Positions 1 through 13,100 of a DNA stretch of 64,000 nucleotides are shown one piece after another (position 1 is the stretch's first letter; each line of letters starts with the position of its first letter). Position numbers and translations under genes: made by a program. The DNA is taken from positions 4,569,501 to 4,633,500 of the forward strand of contig JAWUZG010000027.1 of NCBI GenBank assembly GCA_036785705.1. The letters run 5' to 3'. Source of the stretch: Acanthornis magna. Taxonomy: Eukaryota; Chordata; Aves; Passeriformes; Acanthizidae. The notes below the pieces were generated by a model. That model was not told where the DNA came from. It saw only the letters and a list, made by a program, of their open reading frames with translations, and ran no database searches.

Positions 1-916
1 CCTTTCATGAAACCAATTTCATTTTAGCAGGACAGTTTCATGCTTTTCTGTGAGTGTGAGATGTATCTATTAAATTCCTTTCAAAGGCCTTGCCTGACCT
101 ATTTATTTCTCAGTTGAGGGCCAAAATAGCTGAATATCAAGTATCTGCAGGCACCTTAGTTCTTTTGGAAGAGTGGAACAGCTGGATCAAATCCTCATGT
201 TGATCACACTTTCAAAATGCAACAAGAGTTACCTCCTTATGTTTCCATTTGGAAAGGATTATAATGTGATACTATGACAAGAGTCCACCCTACTCTAAAG
301 GCATGGATAATGGGGATTTGAGTCCTAAATACATAAATACTGTTGCAAATGGAAAACATTTATCAAGAACAGAGACATGTATTACTGCATGAAATACAGC
401 ACACAAGTTGCAAACTTCATTAACCTTAATAAAATGGTTTTGAAACAAAAAATTTTATATAGTAGTTCAAAGGCATTAGAAGGGCCCGATGCATTACTGA
501 TTTGATATGTAAACATGCAAGCACTCCCAGAAGGGCCACATCCTTAGAGACTACAGGTTATTGAGAGACACTTCCCCATCTGCTGAACTGCAGCACCAGC
601 CACGTGAGCATGAGCCCCACTGCTACACTCCAGTGTAGCACTGGAATAAAACTTCTCTTGTATTTGGGAACAAAACCTCATAAGTCAAACCCACAAGTCA
701 TTCCAGCAAGAATGGATGCACCAAACTGCTCAGATTTCTATCCCTGTTAATTCCGTAAATTAGCCACAAACTCCTACTGAGCTTTCAAAGAGCACAAGGG
801 CCTCTAGTGAAAGCACAAAGGAAAGAATAAATGAGTAAACAGATATGTTCAGAAGAATAGCTGGGGGATTTGCACATAACCACATAAGGCCACAGCCTCC
901 TTTTTCAATATGTACA

Positions 917-1150
917 ATCACAGAATCAGAGAACGGTTTGGGTTGGAAGGGACCTTAAAGATTATCTCATCCCAGCTCCTGCAGGGACACCTTCCACTAT
1001 CCCATGTTGTTCCAAACCCTGTCCAGCCTGGCCTTGGACATTTCCAGAGCTGGGGCAGCCACAGCTTCTCTGGGCACCCTGCGCCAGGCCTTCATCACCC
1101 TCACAGGGAGAATTTCTTCTGTATATAGGATTTCTTTTAGCTTTAAAGTC
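917..1150 (-). mobile_element. CR1 LINE fragment, 3' end
   Basis: Starts with the reverse complement of the CR1 3' terminus (cacagaatcagagaacgg, then ggttggaagggacctt) and continues through the usual tail segment with gcagccacagcttctctggg. The element therefore lies on the minus strand, 5'-truncated as is normal for CR1. Similarity fades near 1130-1150. No flanking duplication was recognised. Confidence 0.9.
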
Positions 1151-2272
1151 CTAAAGTGGAGGCCATCCCAGACAGGCATTTAAGGATGTGAAGAGTCTTT
1201 CCCAGAGATAGCCTTAAAACATGTTCAAAGTTCATTACTTTAACCTTTTATGTGCTGTTCACCAAATATGGAGTGCTTTGAAGCTTTTTTTAATGAATGT
1301 AAGTTTTAACAAAAAATAGTTCTAAGCCATTATGACCATTGTACCTAGGCAAAGGCTACCTGACTTCCAAAGCTGCCAGAAACATAAACTATTTTGATAA
1401 CATTTGCCACATTTTTTCTTTAAATAAATAAAATTTTAAAAAATAATCAGATGTCCTTGCTTTATTTTACCACAGCAATGAAATAATCACAATCACAAGT
1501 CTGTATTTCTATATCCTATTACATGGATTTTTCCCACCCTATTCTTCCCTCAAAGGAGTGAACATGCAGGCAAGCAATCCTGCCATCGCTGCAGCTCGGT
1601 GGGATACAAACCTGCCTGCAGCCGATGTCTTTCTGCAAATAAGTGGTCATTGCTGCACAATCCCCAGGCTCTTTATTTACCGTTATAACAGAAATACTTT
1701 GATTTTTTTCTTTTAAAAAAGATACCTAACAATTCACTGGATAGTATCAGTCCTTCCAAAAGTGCCCAAGCCCAGCCCATTGGGGAGGTGCTCTGACTGT
1801 GAGTTGCAAAGGAATCCAGAAATTAATCACCTGCTTCACACCACTTTTCATCTGGTCTTGGCTACTTCCTTTCCTCAGGCTTTGGTAAAAAACCCAGACA
1901 TGAAGCAGTCCCCAAGGACAATGACAGCCATGAAAAACTATTTAGGCTGCTGATTTCAGTATGTATCATTAGACAGCCTGACTAAATTAGGATGCAGAGT
2001 TTTAGGCTTTCCATGCTCTTGTAAGCAGAGGTAGGAAGTGTTAAGGAATTAAGACCTGTCCATGGAAACCTGGCATGTGGCAGAATTGGAGTTGGGTTTG
2101 TGCCTCCTCTGCTGCTTATGGCTCTCGCTTCTTACCCCAAAAACTGGATGTGAAGCTGCAGATCGCATTTTTATCTATATAAGGCAGCAAAGACGTGGGA
2201 AAACCTCATTGTTCTGGTGGCAAATCCCCACTGTTAATAGCCTGCACAGACAGACAAATAATTAAATACAAC

Positions 2273-3311
2273 TGTATTGGGTTTCCATGGCCAAGCTTTG
2301 GTAGCAGGGTGGGTGGTACAGGCACGGCTTCTGTGAGGAGCTGCTGGAAGCTCCCTCCATGTCCAGCAGAGCCAATCCCTGGCGGCTCCAAAGATGGATG
2401 TGCTGCAGGACAAGGCTGGGACAATTACAAATGGTGGTAACACCTCTGTGATAACAGATTTAAGAAGAAAGAAAAACAAAAAGGTAATTGTGCAGTTGTA
2501 ATTACGGCCAGAGAAGAGAGGGCTGAGAATATGTGAGAGGAACAACTCTGCAGACACCGAGGCCAATGCAGAGGAGGGGGAGGAGGTGCCCCAGGCACCG
2601 GAGCTGGGATTCCTCTGCAGCCCATGGTGCAGCCCATGGTGAGGCAGCTGTGCCCTGCAGCCCATGGAGATCCATGGGCATGCAGAGATCCACCTGCAGC
2701 ACGCTGAGGAGCCCCAGAGCAGAGCAGGAGGATGCCTGAGAGGAGGCTGTGAGCCCATGGGAGGCCCATGGACAGAGAAGCTCATGCTGGAGCAGCCTGT
2801 CCTTGCAGGACTGACCCCACGGCAGTGACCCACGCCCAGCCCTTCAAGGGGACTGCTGCCTGTGGGATGAACTCACTGCAGCAGTTCACAGCCATCTCCT
2901 GCTCGTGAGATGGACTCCCACTGGAGAAGTTCACGGAGAAGTGTCTCCCACAGGAGGGACCCCAGGGTGCAGAAGGAACGACTCCTGTCCCTGAGCAGCA
3001 GCAGAACAGCACGTGAGGAACTGACCATAGCCCCACTCGCTGTCTCCTGGAGCCACTGGGGGAGGAGGGAGAGCTGGGAGAGAGGGGCTGGGGGAAGGTG
3101 TTTGTAAGGTTTTATTTTCTCATTATTCGCTCTGATTTTTTTAGCCATAAATTCAATTAATATCTCTAATTAGACTGTATTTTGCCTGTGATAGTATTTG
3201 ATGAGTGATCTCTCCTGGTCCTTAACTCATGAATCCTTTTTTATATTTTCTCTCCCCTGTCCAGCTGTGGAGGTGAGTGATAAGAGAGGCTTTGGCATCC
3301 AACCTACTACA
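2273..3311 (+). mobile_element. Passerine-type LTR, about 1.04 kb, decayed
   Basis: Begins TGTATTGGGTTTCCATGG and ends near CCTACTACA, in the same order of blocks as an abundant LTR I recall from songbird genomes: a U3 with gataacagatttaagaag, a middle made of short modules around cagcccatgg and ggagcag, then a T-rich region with a degraded polyadenylation signal, and a final gctttgg block. The 3' end is shortened by an internal deletion compared with my recollection, and the bases flanking the ends do not match, so the insertion is old or rearranged. Family assignment is from memory. Confidence 0.7.
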
Positions 3312-6300
3312 CGGGAGCCTGCTCCTGGACGATGCAGCAGCTTCTGCCCCATTGCTCTGGGAATTACAGCCATTCACGAGTGCTTGCTAGCACTGCACTA
3401 TGTAGAACAAAGATGAAATTTTCTTCTGAAGTATTTCTGGTGGCCACCAGCAGAAGAATGGTATATTCACCACTCCATCCAACTGCCTTAAAATCTTGGT
3501 AATTGGTGGGTCACACTGATGGAAAAATGATTTACCCTAAAAATCCTGCACTGCACCAGACCAGAGAACTAAGCACAGAACTCACAATAGCTGGAGACAA
3601 AACTCACAGCTAAAGCTATCACATCCTCTGGCCACAAGGCACACCTCAAAGGGATGTCTCATATATGGCAAGAGACCAGAAAGAAGCCTGGCTGCTTTTC
3701 ATTGATGTTTGACTTACGTAATTCCACTCTGGAGCCTTAGCTGGATCTCCATCTGGCCATCACTCTCTCATGCCTGACTCCTTCCATTTTAACCCTTTGC
3801 TTCATTGCTTTGACATCTGTTGTTTTGTAATACCCCACATCCATCTTTAGCTCCTCTTTCAGTCCTAGGGAAGCCCCCTGTGATCTGCTGAGCTCCTGTG
3901 CTGCATGAGCCTCTCTGCCTTCACCTTCACCACAGGCTGCTTCAGTTCTGGCTGGACAATTGCCTCAGGTAACTCCTCACTCATCTGTGTCTGAAAATCA
4001 TCATAAACAACTAATTAACACCAAACTGCTATTAATTGATTGTTTTTCTGAGTACTTATAAAAGGTGACAGGTTGTGTTCTCCAGTTCTGACTAATTAAT
4101 AGCACTCACCACTTGTAACACCTAGAAGTGGTGGTACTGCTCAGTTGCTTTTCACTTCCCTCTTTCGCACTATTAGAAGACCTTAAATTACACATTGAAA
4201 AGTATCTCCAGTGTCTAAAGGTACCCTAAAAACTGGATGCAATGGAGGAACTACTTCATGCCTACTTGTGGATGTGCTGGATCAATGATCTGGTCATTGA
4301 TTAAAGGCTAGAGCACTCACCTTGGGCTTTAACACTTCAGCTGATCAGCACGTGTGCATGAGTAAGTATTGGTGCAAAGGATTGTCTTCTGCTTCAACTG
4401 ACAAACTGCTGGATAGCTTTTAAATGAAAAATAAAAAAGAATAAAATAAAACATAAATATTTCTGTGTTCCTCCAGGCCTGGGGGAACAAAGAAAGCAGA
4501 CCTTCAGGCCCCAGGCCCTGCCAGGAGCAGACATGTCACCAAGGTATGCACAGCGTCATGGTGCTTAGGTTACCAACTTCTGCACTCAGGAAAGAAAGGA
4601 GGAAAAGGCAGACTTCTGGATTATTTAACAAAGTCATTTCAGCAATGATCACTGCTGGTGACTTAATGGACCAGAAGAGCAAAGTCGTCTGCCCACAGAC
4701 AGGAAATGACTATGTAGGGCTTAGATCATGGCCACATAACATATTCTGAACCTCAGTCTCCTGGGGCATCCTACATATGGGGACACAGGGCCCCCCTGAT
4801 GGCTGGACTCACCCTTGTCTACTAATAAAATGCTGTAGCAGTCCTGATCTGGTGCTATGTGAAAGGAGACACTGCCAGAACCATTTACAGGGTCAGTTCT
4901 GAAAGCAAAGTGAGGTCCTGGCCTCATGTACTGTCCTGTCTTAACCACACAGGAAAACAGTAAAGAAATGTAACTATTTTCTGCTTAAAAGCAGCAGAGT
5001 CCTTGGAGAAAAGAAAAACCCATTAAACACACTTCTTTCCTTAACTGACAACAGGTTGGATCAATATGACTGAAAGACATACTCAGGCAATGGTGATAAT
5101 CTGACACACACTGGATAACAGTCGTTGTCCAACCACTCCCAGAGAAAACTGAAATTAAAAGTCACAAGACAGACACAGAATAGTATCTGTAGTGAATACA
5201 CATTATTCAGCCAATGCTGCTGGTGGAGAATTGATAAGGATGTGCAGACGGCAGTGCACATCAAGATCTGCCCATAAACATCAAGATCTGCTGCTTGGCT
5301 TAGTCAAAGAGAGAGCAGCAGCCTTGCTTGTAAGGAATTTAGAAACCAGTGCCCTTTACAGATCAGGACTACTTGTTATCCCACTTTCACTGCATCACAA
5401 CCTTCTGGAACTTGAGTAACACAAACCAATCCTGCCTCAGGGCAGGCAAGAAATCACACTGCGGAGGAACTGAAGACAAATGGGTCACTAGTCCTTGCCA
5501 CAAGCATCACCAATGGCACAGCATATGCTCCCAGTTATGCTGTGGGTCACATTCTGGATGAAGATCTGCAGCCCTCCATCCTTCTCAGAACAGACAGATG
5601 CACATACTGAACAGCCAATCATCCAATTTGTACAGATCTTCCAGAGAAAATCACAGACTGCTCACACACAAACCCATGGCAGCGAAGTTATGTTATGGTT
5701 TACTTGGTTGAGAAGAGGCCTCAGGAGATGCTCCCAGGTATGGACAACTTTTGTTTGCTCTACTGCACTGCTTCATTGTCTAAACCCATCCAGCACATGC
5801 TCTGGAGGAGACCACAGAGGTTCTTGGAGCAGCAAGTGTTGCCCAACAGCTGAAGTTGGGCAAGTGCACAGTTGTTCAGGGCTGCTGCTCTTACTGCACC
5901 CCAGAGCATCGTCCTGGAAGTCTCCTGCTCACATGCCCTCCATCTTCAGTGGCCGTGCACAGCACTCTAAGGAAAAACTCAAAGATCTCACTCTCATATA
6001 CACTGCAGGAACTCACTCCAAGTAAGAGGAGATACTAGGCTCTCTCACCTCCAATGCCCACGTTGTTCCCTGGATGTCAGTCCTGCAGAGCAAATCCCGC
6101 ACTATTGTGAAAATTTGTATAGCAAATATGCATAATTTTTATATAAATTATCCTACATTTGTGTAGCAGCATCTGGCTTCCATTTACACATGCAGTCAAT
6201 GCAAACTGATGAGTAAACTCATGGAAGTATCAGATGTGATAATGGATTCTTCTCAATCTTTGCAATCTTGACACCATGGGTAACAAAATGCATAGAATCA

Positions 6301-6732
6301 GCCATGCAGTATCAGAATAAAAGTTAACTAAATTCGACATTTTCTTGCTAACAGTGATTGCAGGAGAAATGCACAGGCAAAGAAAGGAAATAGGGCATGC
6401 TCAGTGCAGGCTTTCTTGGAGAATATGCCGAACAGGAATGTAAAAACTTGCTGCATGGGACTTTGCAGTAGCCCTTAAGCATAAACAATCCGTGCTAGAA
6501 ATTATTTAACCAACAAGATGAAGATGGTCAATAACTGATAGAGTAACTAGTTTCCAGAAATATAGAACCAGCTTAACTACTGAATTTTATGAACACAGGA
6601 GAGGATGGATCTCTTTGGTACTTTTGCAAGGTGCTTTTCTTGTGTAGTTCTTGTGTAGTTCTTTCCCTATTTAGGAGGTGGGTGAATTCAATGCTGAATC
6701 CTTCTGCTCAGTCATGCTCAAAGACAATGTTT

Positions 6733-7135
6733 CCTGATGTTCAGAGGACCCTCCTGTGCTTCAGTTTGTGTTCACTGACACTGAGCACCATCAAGAAGAG
6801 CCAGGCTTCTCTATTCAGGTGTTTGTAACAATTGATAAGATGCCCCTGACACATCTCTTCTCCAGGCAGAAGAGCCCCAGCTCTGTCTGTCTTTCCTCCT
6901 GTCCCTTTGCCATCTTCACAGTGCTTTGCTGGACTCTCTCAAGGAGGCAGGTCCATGTCTCTCCTGTCCTGATGAGCCCAGAGCTGCACACAGCACCACT
7001 GCAGGTGTGGCCTGAGGAGTGCAGAGCGGAGGGGCAGGATCACCTCCCTGACCTGCTGACATTCTAATGCAGCCCAGGACACCACTGGCCTTCCTTGCAG
7101 CCAGGCCACACTGCTGGCACGTGTTCTTCTACTGG
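6733..7135 (-). mobile_element. CR1 LINE fragment, 3' part without the terminus
   Basis: Matches on the minus strand the CR1 region upstream of the terminal tail: tcagaggaccctcctgtgct, attgataagatgcccctgac, cttctccagg and, further on, ggtgtggcctgaggag, cagaatcacc-like and ctgctggcac blocks in the expected order. It lacks the 3' terminal segment present in the copy at 917-1150. Diverged, so presumably old. Confidence 0.85.
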
Positions 7136-10100
7136 TTTCAACAGGACTCAGCATTTCTGGAGGACTCTACATCTGAGAGCTTCAAGCCCCATAAAATTGC
7201 TGAGTAAACTCAGTGTGAGGGATTACATGATCAACTGATCCATTTTGGACAGACACCTGTGTAATGAAATGCCCTGCATCCAAGTAACTGGGAGCAAGGG
7301 CTGAGAGTTTAATATATCTGCTCCTGCTTCTAACCTACTTGTCCCTGTTTGCCAGGCTAGAAAACTTTGGGTACTTCCTCCAGGGCTTCCCACATGACTC
7401 ATGCTACTTTCATCCCAAGCAAAGAACTCTGACATTTTTCACCCTTTAGGAAACAGAAACAGAATGGAATCAAAACTGCTTCAAGAGACTAAATTTTGCT
7501 TCGTCCAAGCCTGTGCTGACTAAGCTGACCTGATCTGCTGAAGTCTGTGTGCCCCTTCTCCATGAGGACTCCTCTGCCCCACCCCAAAGGCAAAACAAGA
7601 AAATGTGCCTGGGCTGTGAGGAAACAGAAGTCACACCTTTGCAGACTGGAACAAGCTGGCAGAAAGTAGTTTGCCCTCTGAGATGGCTCTTTGAGCCCAG
7701 TGGAGGGGGATGAGAATTCACAATGGACTCACTTTCAGTAAACCTCTCAGATTATATTATGTGTGTTTGCAAACAGGTATTGCCTCACAGTGGAATGAAG
7801 TGGGAAAAGCAGGACTTGTACACCAAATTCCTTAATGCTCTAAGTCAGAATAACCCCTGTTAGGTTAATAATTTTATACCTGTTTACAACCATGGGAAGC
7901 TGTGCCCTATGCATTACATGCTCATTCCTTGGCATTCGTATCCTTTTTGCACATGTTGGACAGGTGCAGCTGCAGTTCGTGGTTGTACTGTAATGAGCCC
8001 TTGACAGCGTTGCCTCACATTAGTTTTTCTTCTCTTCATTTTATCCTAAAGCACTGGCATATTGGTAAAGCCTGTGCCTTTTGCTTTTCTCATAGCAACA
8101 GCAGTCACAGGAGAGAGACACAGAGGAGCTTGCCATTGCCATGCCAACAGAAGTCAGCACTTCAAGTCACTGTTACTGCCTCAGAAAGAAAGATCTTGTC
8201 ATATTCACTTTAATCTCCAGCAAGTGCCAAATTACGTCAATGCCAGCGTGAGAAGCTGCCCTATCTCTTCCTTCCTTTCATTGGTGACACTGAGACACTG
8301 GCAAAAGATAAGGAAGGCAAAACACGCAGCCATGGTTTGTGTTCAGCTGGTGAGTTTTTCAAATGGCTTGGCTGCACAACGATAGCAATAGAATTTTTCT
8401 TTCCAGAAAGAACCAAACACAGAAAGCAGGCTAGTCTTCGCCTGACCTACAGCTATCCAATGTCTCATATTTCTTTAAACTGTCATTAAACATTTTGTAT
8501 GAGACTGCAAAACAAAAACCAGAAGGACCAGTAAAAGATATTAAATGACTGAAAGTAAGGAAGTTACTTTGAGGCTTTAAATACATTGTTTAGGACCCTG
8601 CAGAAGCTGAACAGCCAGTTTGTTAGTAAAGATCCAAAGAAAATAATGGTATGCATTTCTTCCTTTTATAGGGCTAGGGCTAGAGGTTGTCCAATTCCCA
8701 CCTAAGTGACTCCCCTGGGCGCAGCCAGAGTGGTCAAATAAGCTACTGTGACTTTCCAACAACTGAACAAATGAATCGATACAAAGCTGAGCGTATCTGA
8801 AGAGCTGTTTATGGAATACATTTAGCTGGAGTTTGTTTATCTGCATTCACAAATGCTTTAGGACTGTCACATTGCACTCACGGACAAATACACACATGCA
8901 CGGAAATGCATGAGATCACCTGTGAGTTGCCAAATAACAAGATGTGTTGTTTAATGTCCAAGAGAATAAATCATCTCATTTTTTAGGCTCCCTCCTGAAG
9001 TTGTTGCTGATCTACACACTTTAGGCTCATCTAACCTTGCTGGGGAATTGATGACTTTTAACTCTGAGTATTCAAGATTTTACCCACCCCTGGGTGTTTT
9101 CTCATTTATTGTAAGAAAATCCATCTTACATTTATTTTCAGGCAGTTACTCAAAGAGAAAAAAGGATGGCGGAGCCCTCCCTCAGTGCATCCAGGCTGTT
9201 TTGAAGAGACATCCAAGCAAAGCTTCTGAAGAGCCACAAACATTAACTTGACTGCTGATACCCACTTGTGAGGATTTCTGACATAGCCTTTCAGTCACGC
9301 TCCCCTTTTAAATCATTAATGAGCATCCTCCAAGCTGCTTCACCCTTCAAAGGTGACTGAATCTACTCCAAGAATTTTCTTCTTTTCTGAAATACACTTG
9401 AAACAGACTGAGCAGACATGTCAGCTATGCCTTCTGTATTTTTTAAAATTTTCACAGTTTCTGGTAGCAGCACCACTTTTATCACCAGTACTCATCCCTG
9501 TGAGCCAGAAAGCAGCAGATCACCTGTCTATCCCTTTGCAGTTACGCTTGAGGACGCTGAGCTTCCATCAATCCCAAAACACATACGTTTAGGAGTCCAG
9601 GAGCCTGCCCTGGCAGCCTGGGCCTGAGGCAGCCCTCCTGGCTTGTAGCAAAAGCTTTGCTGCAAGCAACACATTCCCACATAACAGCTTAATTTCAATA
9701 AAAAAATCTTTGCCAATTCAAAACACTTGGGAAGTAACTGATTGCATCTAGAGCAAATACCCTCTGTAAGTAACCTAATGTATAGAGAAAGCAAAGAAAT
9801 ACCAACATACAAAATCTGAGTTCACAGCCAGTGCACTCCCCAAACACAAACAGTCTGTGGATTAGGGATGTGATCTCAGGAGTAGCTTTGAAGGGCTAAC
9901 CTTCCCTCATCCATCACCTGCCAAGGACGTGGCAACTCCACGCTCTGGCAAAATTCAGTTTTCAGAATTCTTACAAAAACCATAGAAAGCTACATGCAAT
10001 GGAAAGCAAAGGATGCCCTGACCTACCTCTTTGCAATATGACTACTACTGAAACAAAATTTGTTTTTTCCCCTCAGTGCTGGCTAGTGCTTTAATTTAAC

Positions 10101-13100
10101 CCATAGAATATCCCACAGTCACCTTCACGGAGCAAGTGCTCTCCTTGCTTCTGTTTTAAACATGATCAACATGGCTATATGTACAACCATATTCTAAAGC
10201 TTTTCAGGCAATTATTGCCCAATTCCACCTCTACTAGACAAGGGGTTTAGCAGAGCTGCATTACCTTCATACTGCCTGAACATCTGTTCTCATGTGGCTC
10301 AGGAGAAAAAATAGAAATATCCCACTGCTTGTTCCAAGCTTTTGCTCTCTTCAACAGAACAAGGCTCATGAGGAGGCACAGGAGGAATGAGGGGTGTATT
10401 TTTTTTCTTGGAGCCCAAAAATCAACCTACAAGAGGACAAAGCTTCTAGGTGACCTCTGACCACTGAGGTCAGTGATGTATAATTATTTTAACAGTCATA
10501 AAATCAGTTTTATGACATTTGTCTCCTTGTTTCCTCCTGTTCCTCATTTGTCCATCCAGATACATATACTGTCTCATGTATCAGGCTGCACAATCTGTAG
10601 TGCAGAGACCACGTTTTCATTGTCTTCATACAGTGCCCAGTGCATGAAGACTCTTGTCTAGAAATAAAGGAAGCTTGGAGATACCTGGTGTCCAGTAGCA
10701 GAAGCAGCTGACAGCTCTTAGCTTCCTCAGAAGGAATTTCATTGGTTTTATGCAACAGCCACGCCAAGTACAACTGTATTTTGCAAAATGCTTTTCTGAC
10801 AGATTTCACCCAGGCTAAATGATGGTTCTTCCTCTTGCCAGAGAAAGTATCCTTGTTTTTTGCTTTGCATTTGGATAAGAAAGCACTGAAGCACAAGGCC
10901 CTGCCTAATGACTTCAAACCAGAGGCCTCTGGATCCCCTCTCAAGAGCACCTTCCCCCTCTGCATACCTGCCCTGTCGCACCACAGCTTTCACCCTCTTC
11001 CTGATGGATGGGCATTTTCAGCCAAACCACAGCCATGGGCAGCCACTTTATCAAGCCGAAACCATAGCCGGTTTTGGCACAACTCCTCTCACATCACTGT
11101 AGCCTTGTGCTACAGAAGCTTTGCTGCCACCACCATGCAGCTCACTGAAAACAGAAGAAGGTTCACAACAGTAATGGTTTAAATCAAATAATGTAATCTC
11201 AGTCTTGCTCTATCACATGATTGTTTACCTTTTAATTGCTTGTAATAATTCTGTAGCGGCAAGTTAATGAATTTCACAGTGTATGTCACATATCACCCTG
11301 TCACATAGTTGTTTCTTCTGCAGCTGCAACAAAACTAAGGGTAAGACTGTGAAACCACTGACAGAAGCCAATTAACAGTGTTTACTCACTATGGGAGAAA
11401 AGATGCCTCCAAGAGACTCATTCCATCATTCCCCTATCTTTAGCAAATTACAACAAATTGGCCTTTTTATTTTTGGAAGAAATACACCAGAAAGCAGTTG
11501 CCCTTTGCAAAAGTCCCTGTGCCACCAGCGTGGTGCCACCATGCTGTATGCATGGGCTGCTGGTTCTGGCACTGGCAACCACAAAGCAGGAGAGGAAAAG
11601 CTTGGGGATGAGGCTTGGTGCTATGCCAGAGAAGGTGGTTCCATACCTTTCATAACTCTTTCCCTTCTTAGCGCACCTTCTGCAGAGAAGGTAGGAGCTA
11701 AGACTTCTTATATGATTTGTTTTAATCAGCCCGTTAGCTTAAATGGAAAGATGTCTTCCCGTAACAATAAAATTCTGTAGCATACAGAGAGAAACAGGCA
11801 AGCATCAAAACCCCAAGAATTACTCCTTTGGGAAAATACAATTGTGCTAGGTAGGAAAAGAGTCAGAAGGCAACATATGGGAAGGTAACAGGTGACGAAG
11901 CAGGCAGCAAGGTGATGGGAGAGGAAGCTGTGCTATCAGCAAGTACCGTGTTCAAAATGCAGTGAACACTGTGCAGCCCTTCTCTGCCACAGGACAGGCT
12001 CATGGAGCAGGAGAATAAGCACATCGGCTGCCTCTCAATCTCCTGCAGGAAGCTCCTCCACTCACCTTGTGCCCAGACAGAAAGCTTTGGGCAGTGAGAA
12101 GGCAGAGGCATGGTGGCACCTGTTCAGGGACAAGCTAAGCCACTGCACACCCCACCCCAGCTCAGTGCACATCTGAGTGGGAACCAATGGTGACCTGGCT
12201 CCGAAAGACCATGTTTGCAACCCTAGGAAATGACCCCATGCAGCTTTTCTGTTGGAAATCACTTTTGACATTCTTCTTGTGAACAGTGCCTGGTGAATCC
12301 CAGGGCAGAATGGGAGGTGCTGCAGCAGAGACCCTAACCACAGGCTTTGCTGCCCCTGCCCCTGCACAGACATAGCTCAGTCACAGAGAGTAAAACTTTT
12401 GTGCCAGGTGCTGCTAAACACCACCCAGGGTCTGGTGGCACCTGGGATTGCTCAAAGCTCTGTGGTCCACACTAATAGCCAAAAAGTACGTGCCACCTCC
12501 TGAGGACCCCACCTGTAGTGCCCTGAGCAATTCAAAAGCCATTATTCCTTGTGCCTTTGTCTGCCTGGGGTCATTCAGGGAAATGAAACTATACTAACTG
12601 AATTAAAAACAGAAATCTGTTAAGATAAATCACGTTTAGGCCTCTGATGCGGAATTGAAGCATCATTAATGGCCTCCCTTCCTACTCCTTTAATTCTCAG
12701 AATGAGTGTCCATACAGAGTTCTAATGAGGTTTAATTAATTTTCTTTAAAAGGTAGCTTACATTAACTTTCTTATATTCCTCCTGTAGACAACACAGACA
12801 ACTGAATTACAGTATTAAAGCACCCTGACTCAAAGGATTCTTGCACCCATGGGAACATTTCCTGTTGAGTTTTTCAACAGTCAAAATTTCTATGTCATCT
12901 TTTATGCCAGATTTAGTCTACTAGCCCAAATGGGTCCACAAAAAACACCTGTACAGATGAATGCAGTTAGTTAAAACCTTCTCCCTCTTACTCAATAAAG
13001 TTATAGGGTCAGCAATGACATGCTAATTCAAGAATCATTTTACTGATTTCACTCTGTTTTGGTAAGGATTAAGGATTTGCCTACCAATGTAATTGTACTG

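Noticed and set aside
4721..4948. 75-codon minus-strand open frame with protein-like composition
   Set aside because: No family recognised, and its ends lack good splice sites or a polyadenylation context.
5266..5290. Direct repeat of acatcaagatctgc with a 20-base period
   Set aside because: Two copies of a 14-base word with no wider structure, considered a local duplication of no clear meaning.
5495..6025. 176-codon open frame on the plus strand
   Set aside because: No recognisable domain, Cys- and Ser-rich low-quality composition and no splice context. It lies in the PRR5 intron and is likely chance.
8670..8690. Telomere-like gggcta repeats
   Set aside because: Only two copies, and the unit is not the vertebrate TTAGGG. 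No interstitial telomere array is present.
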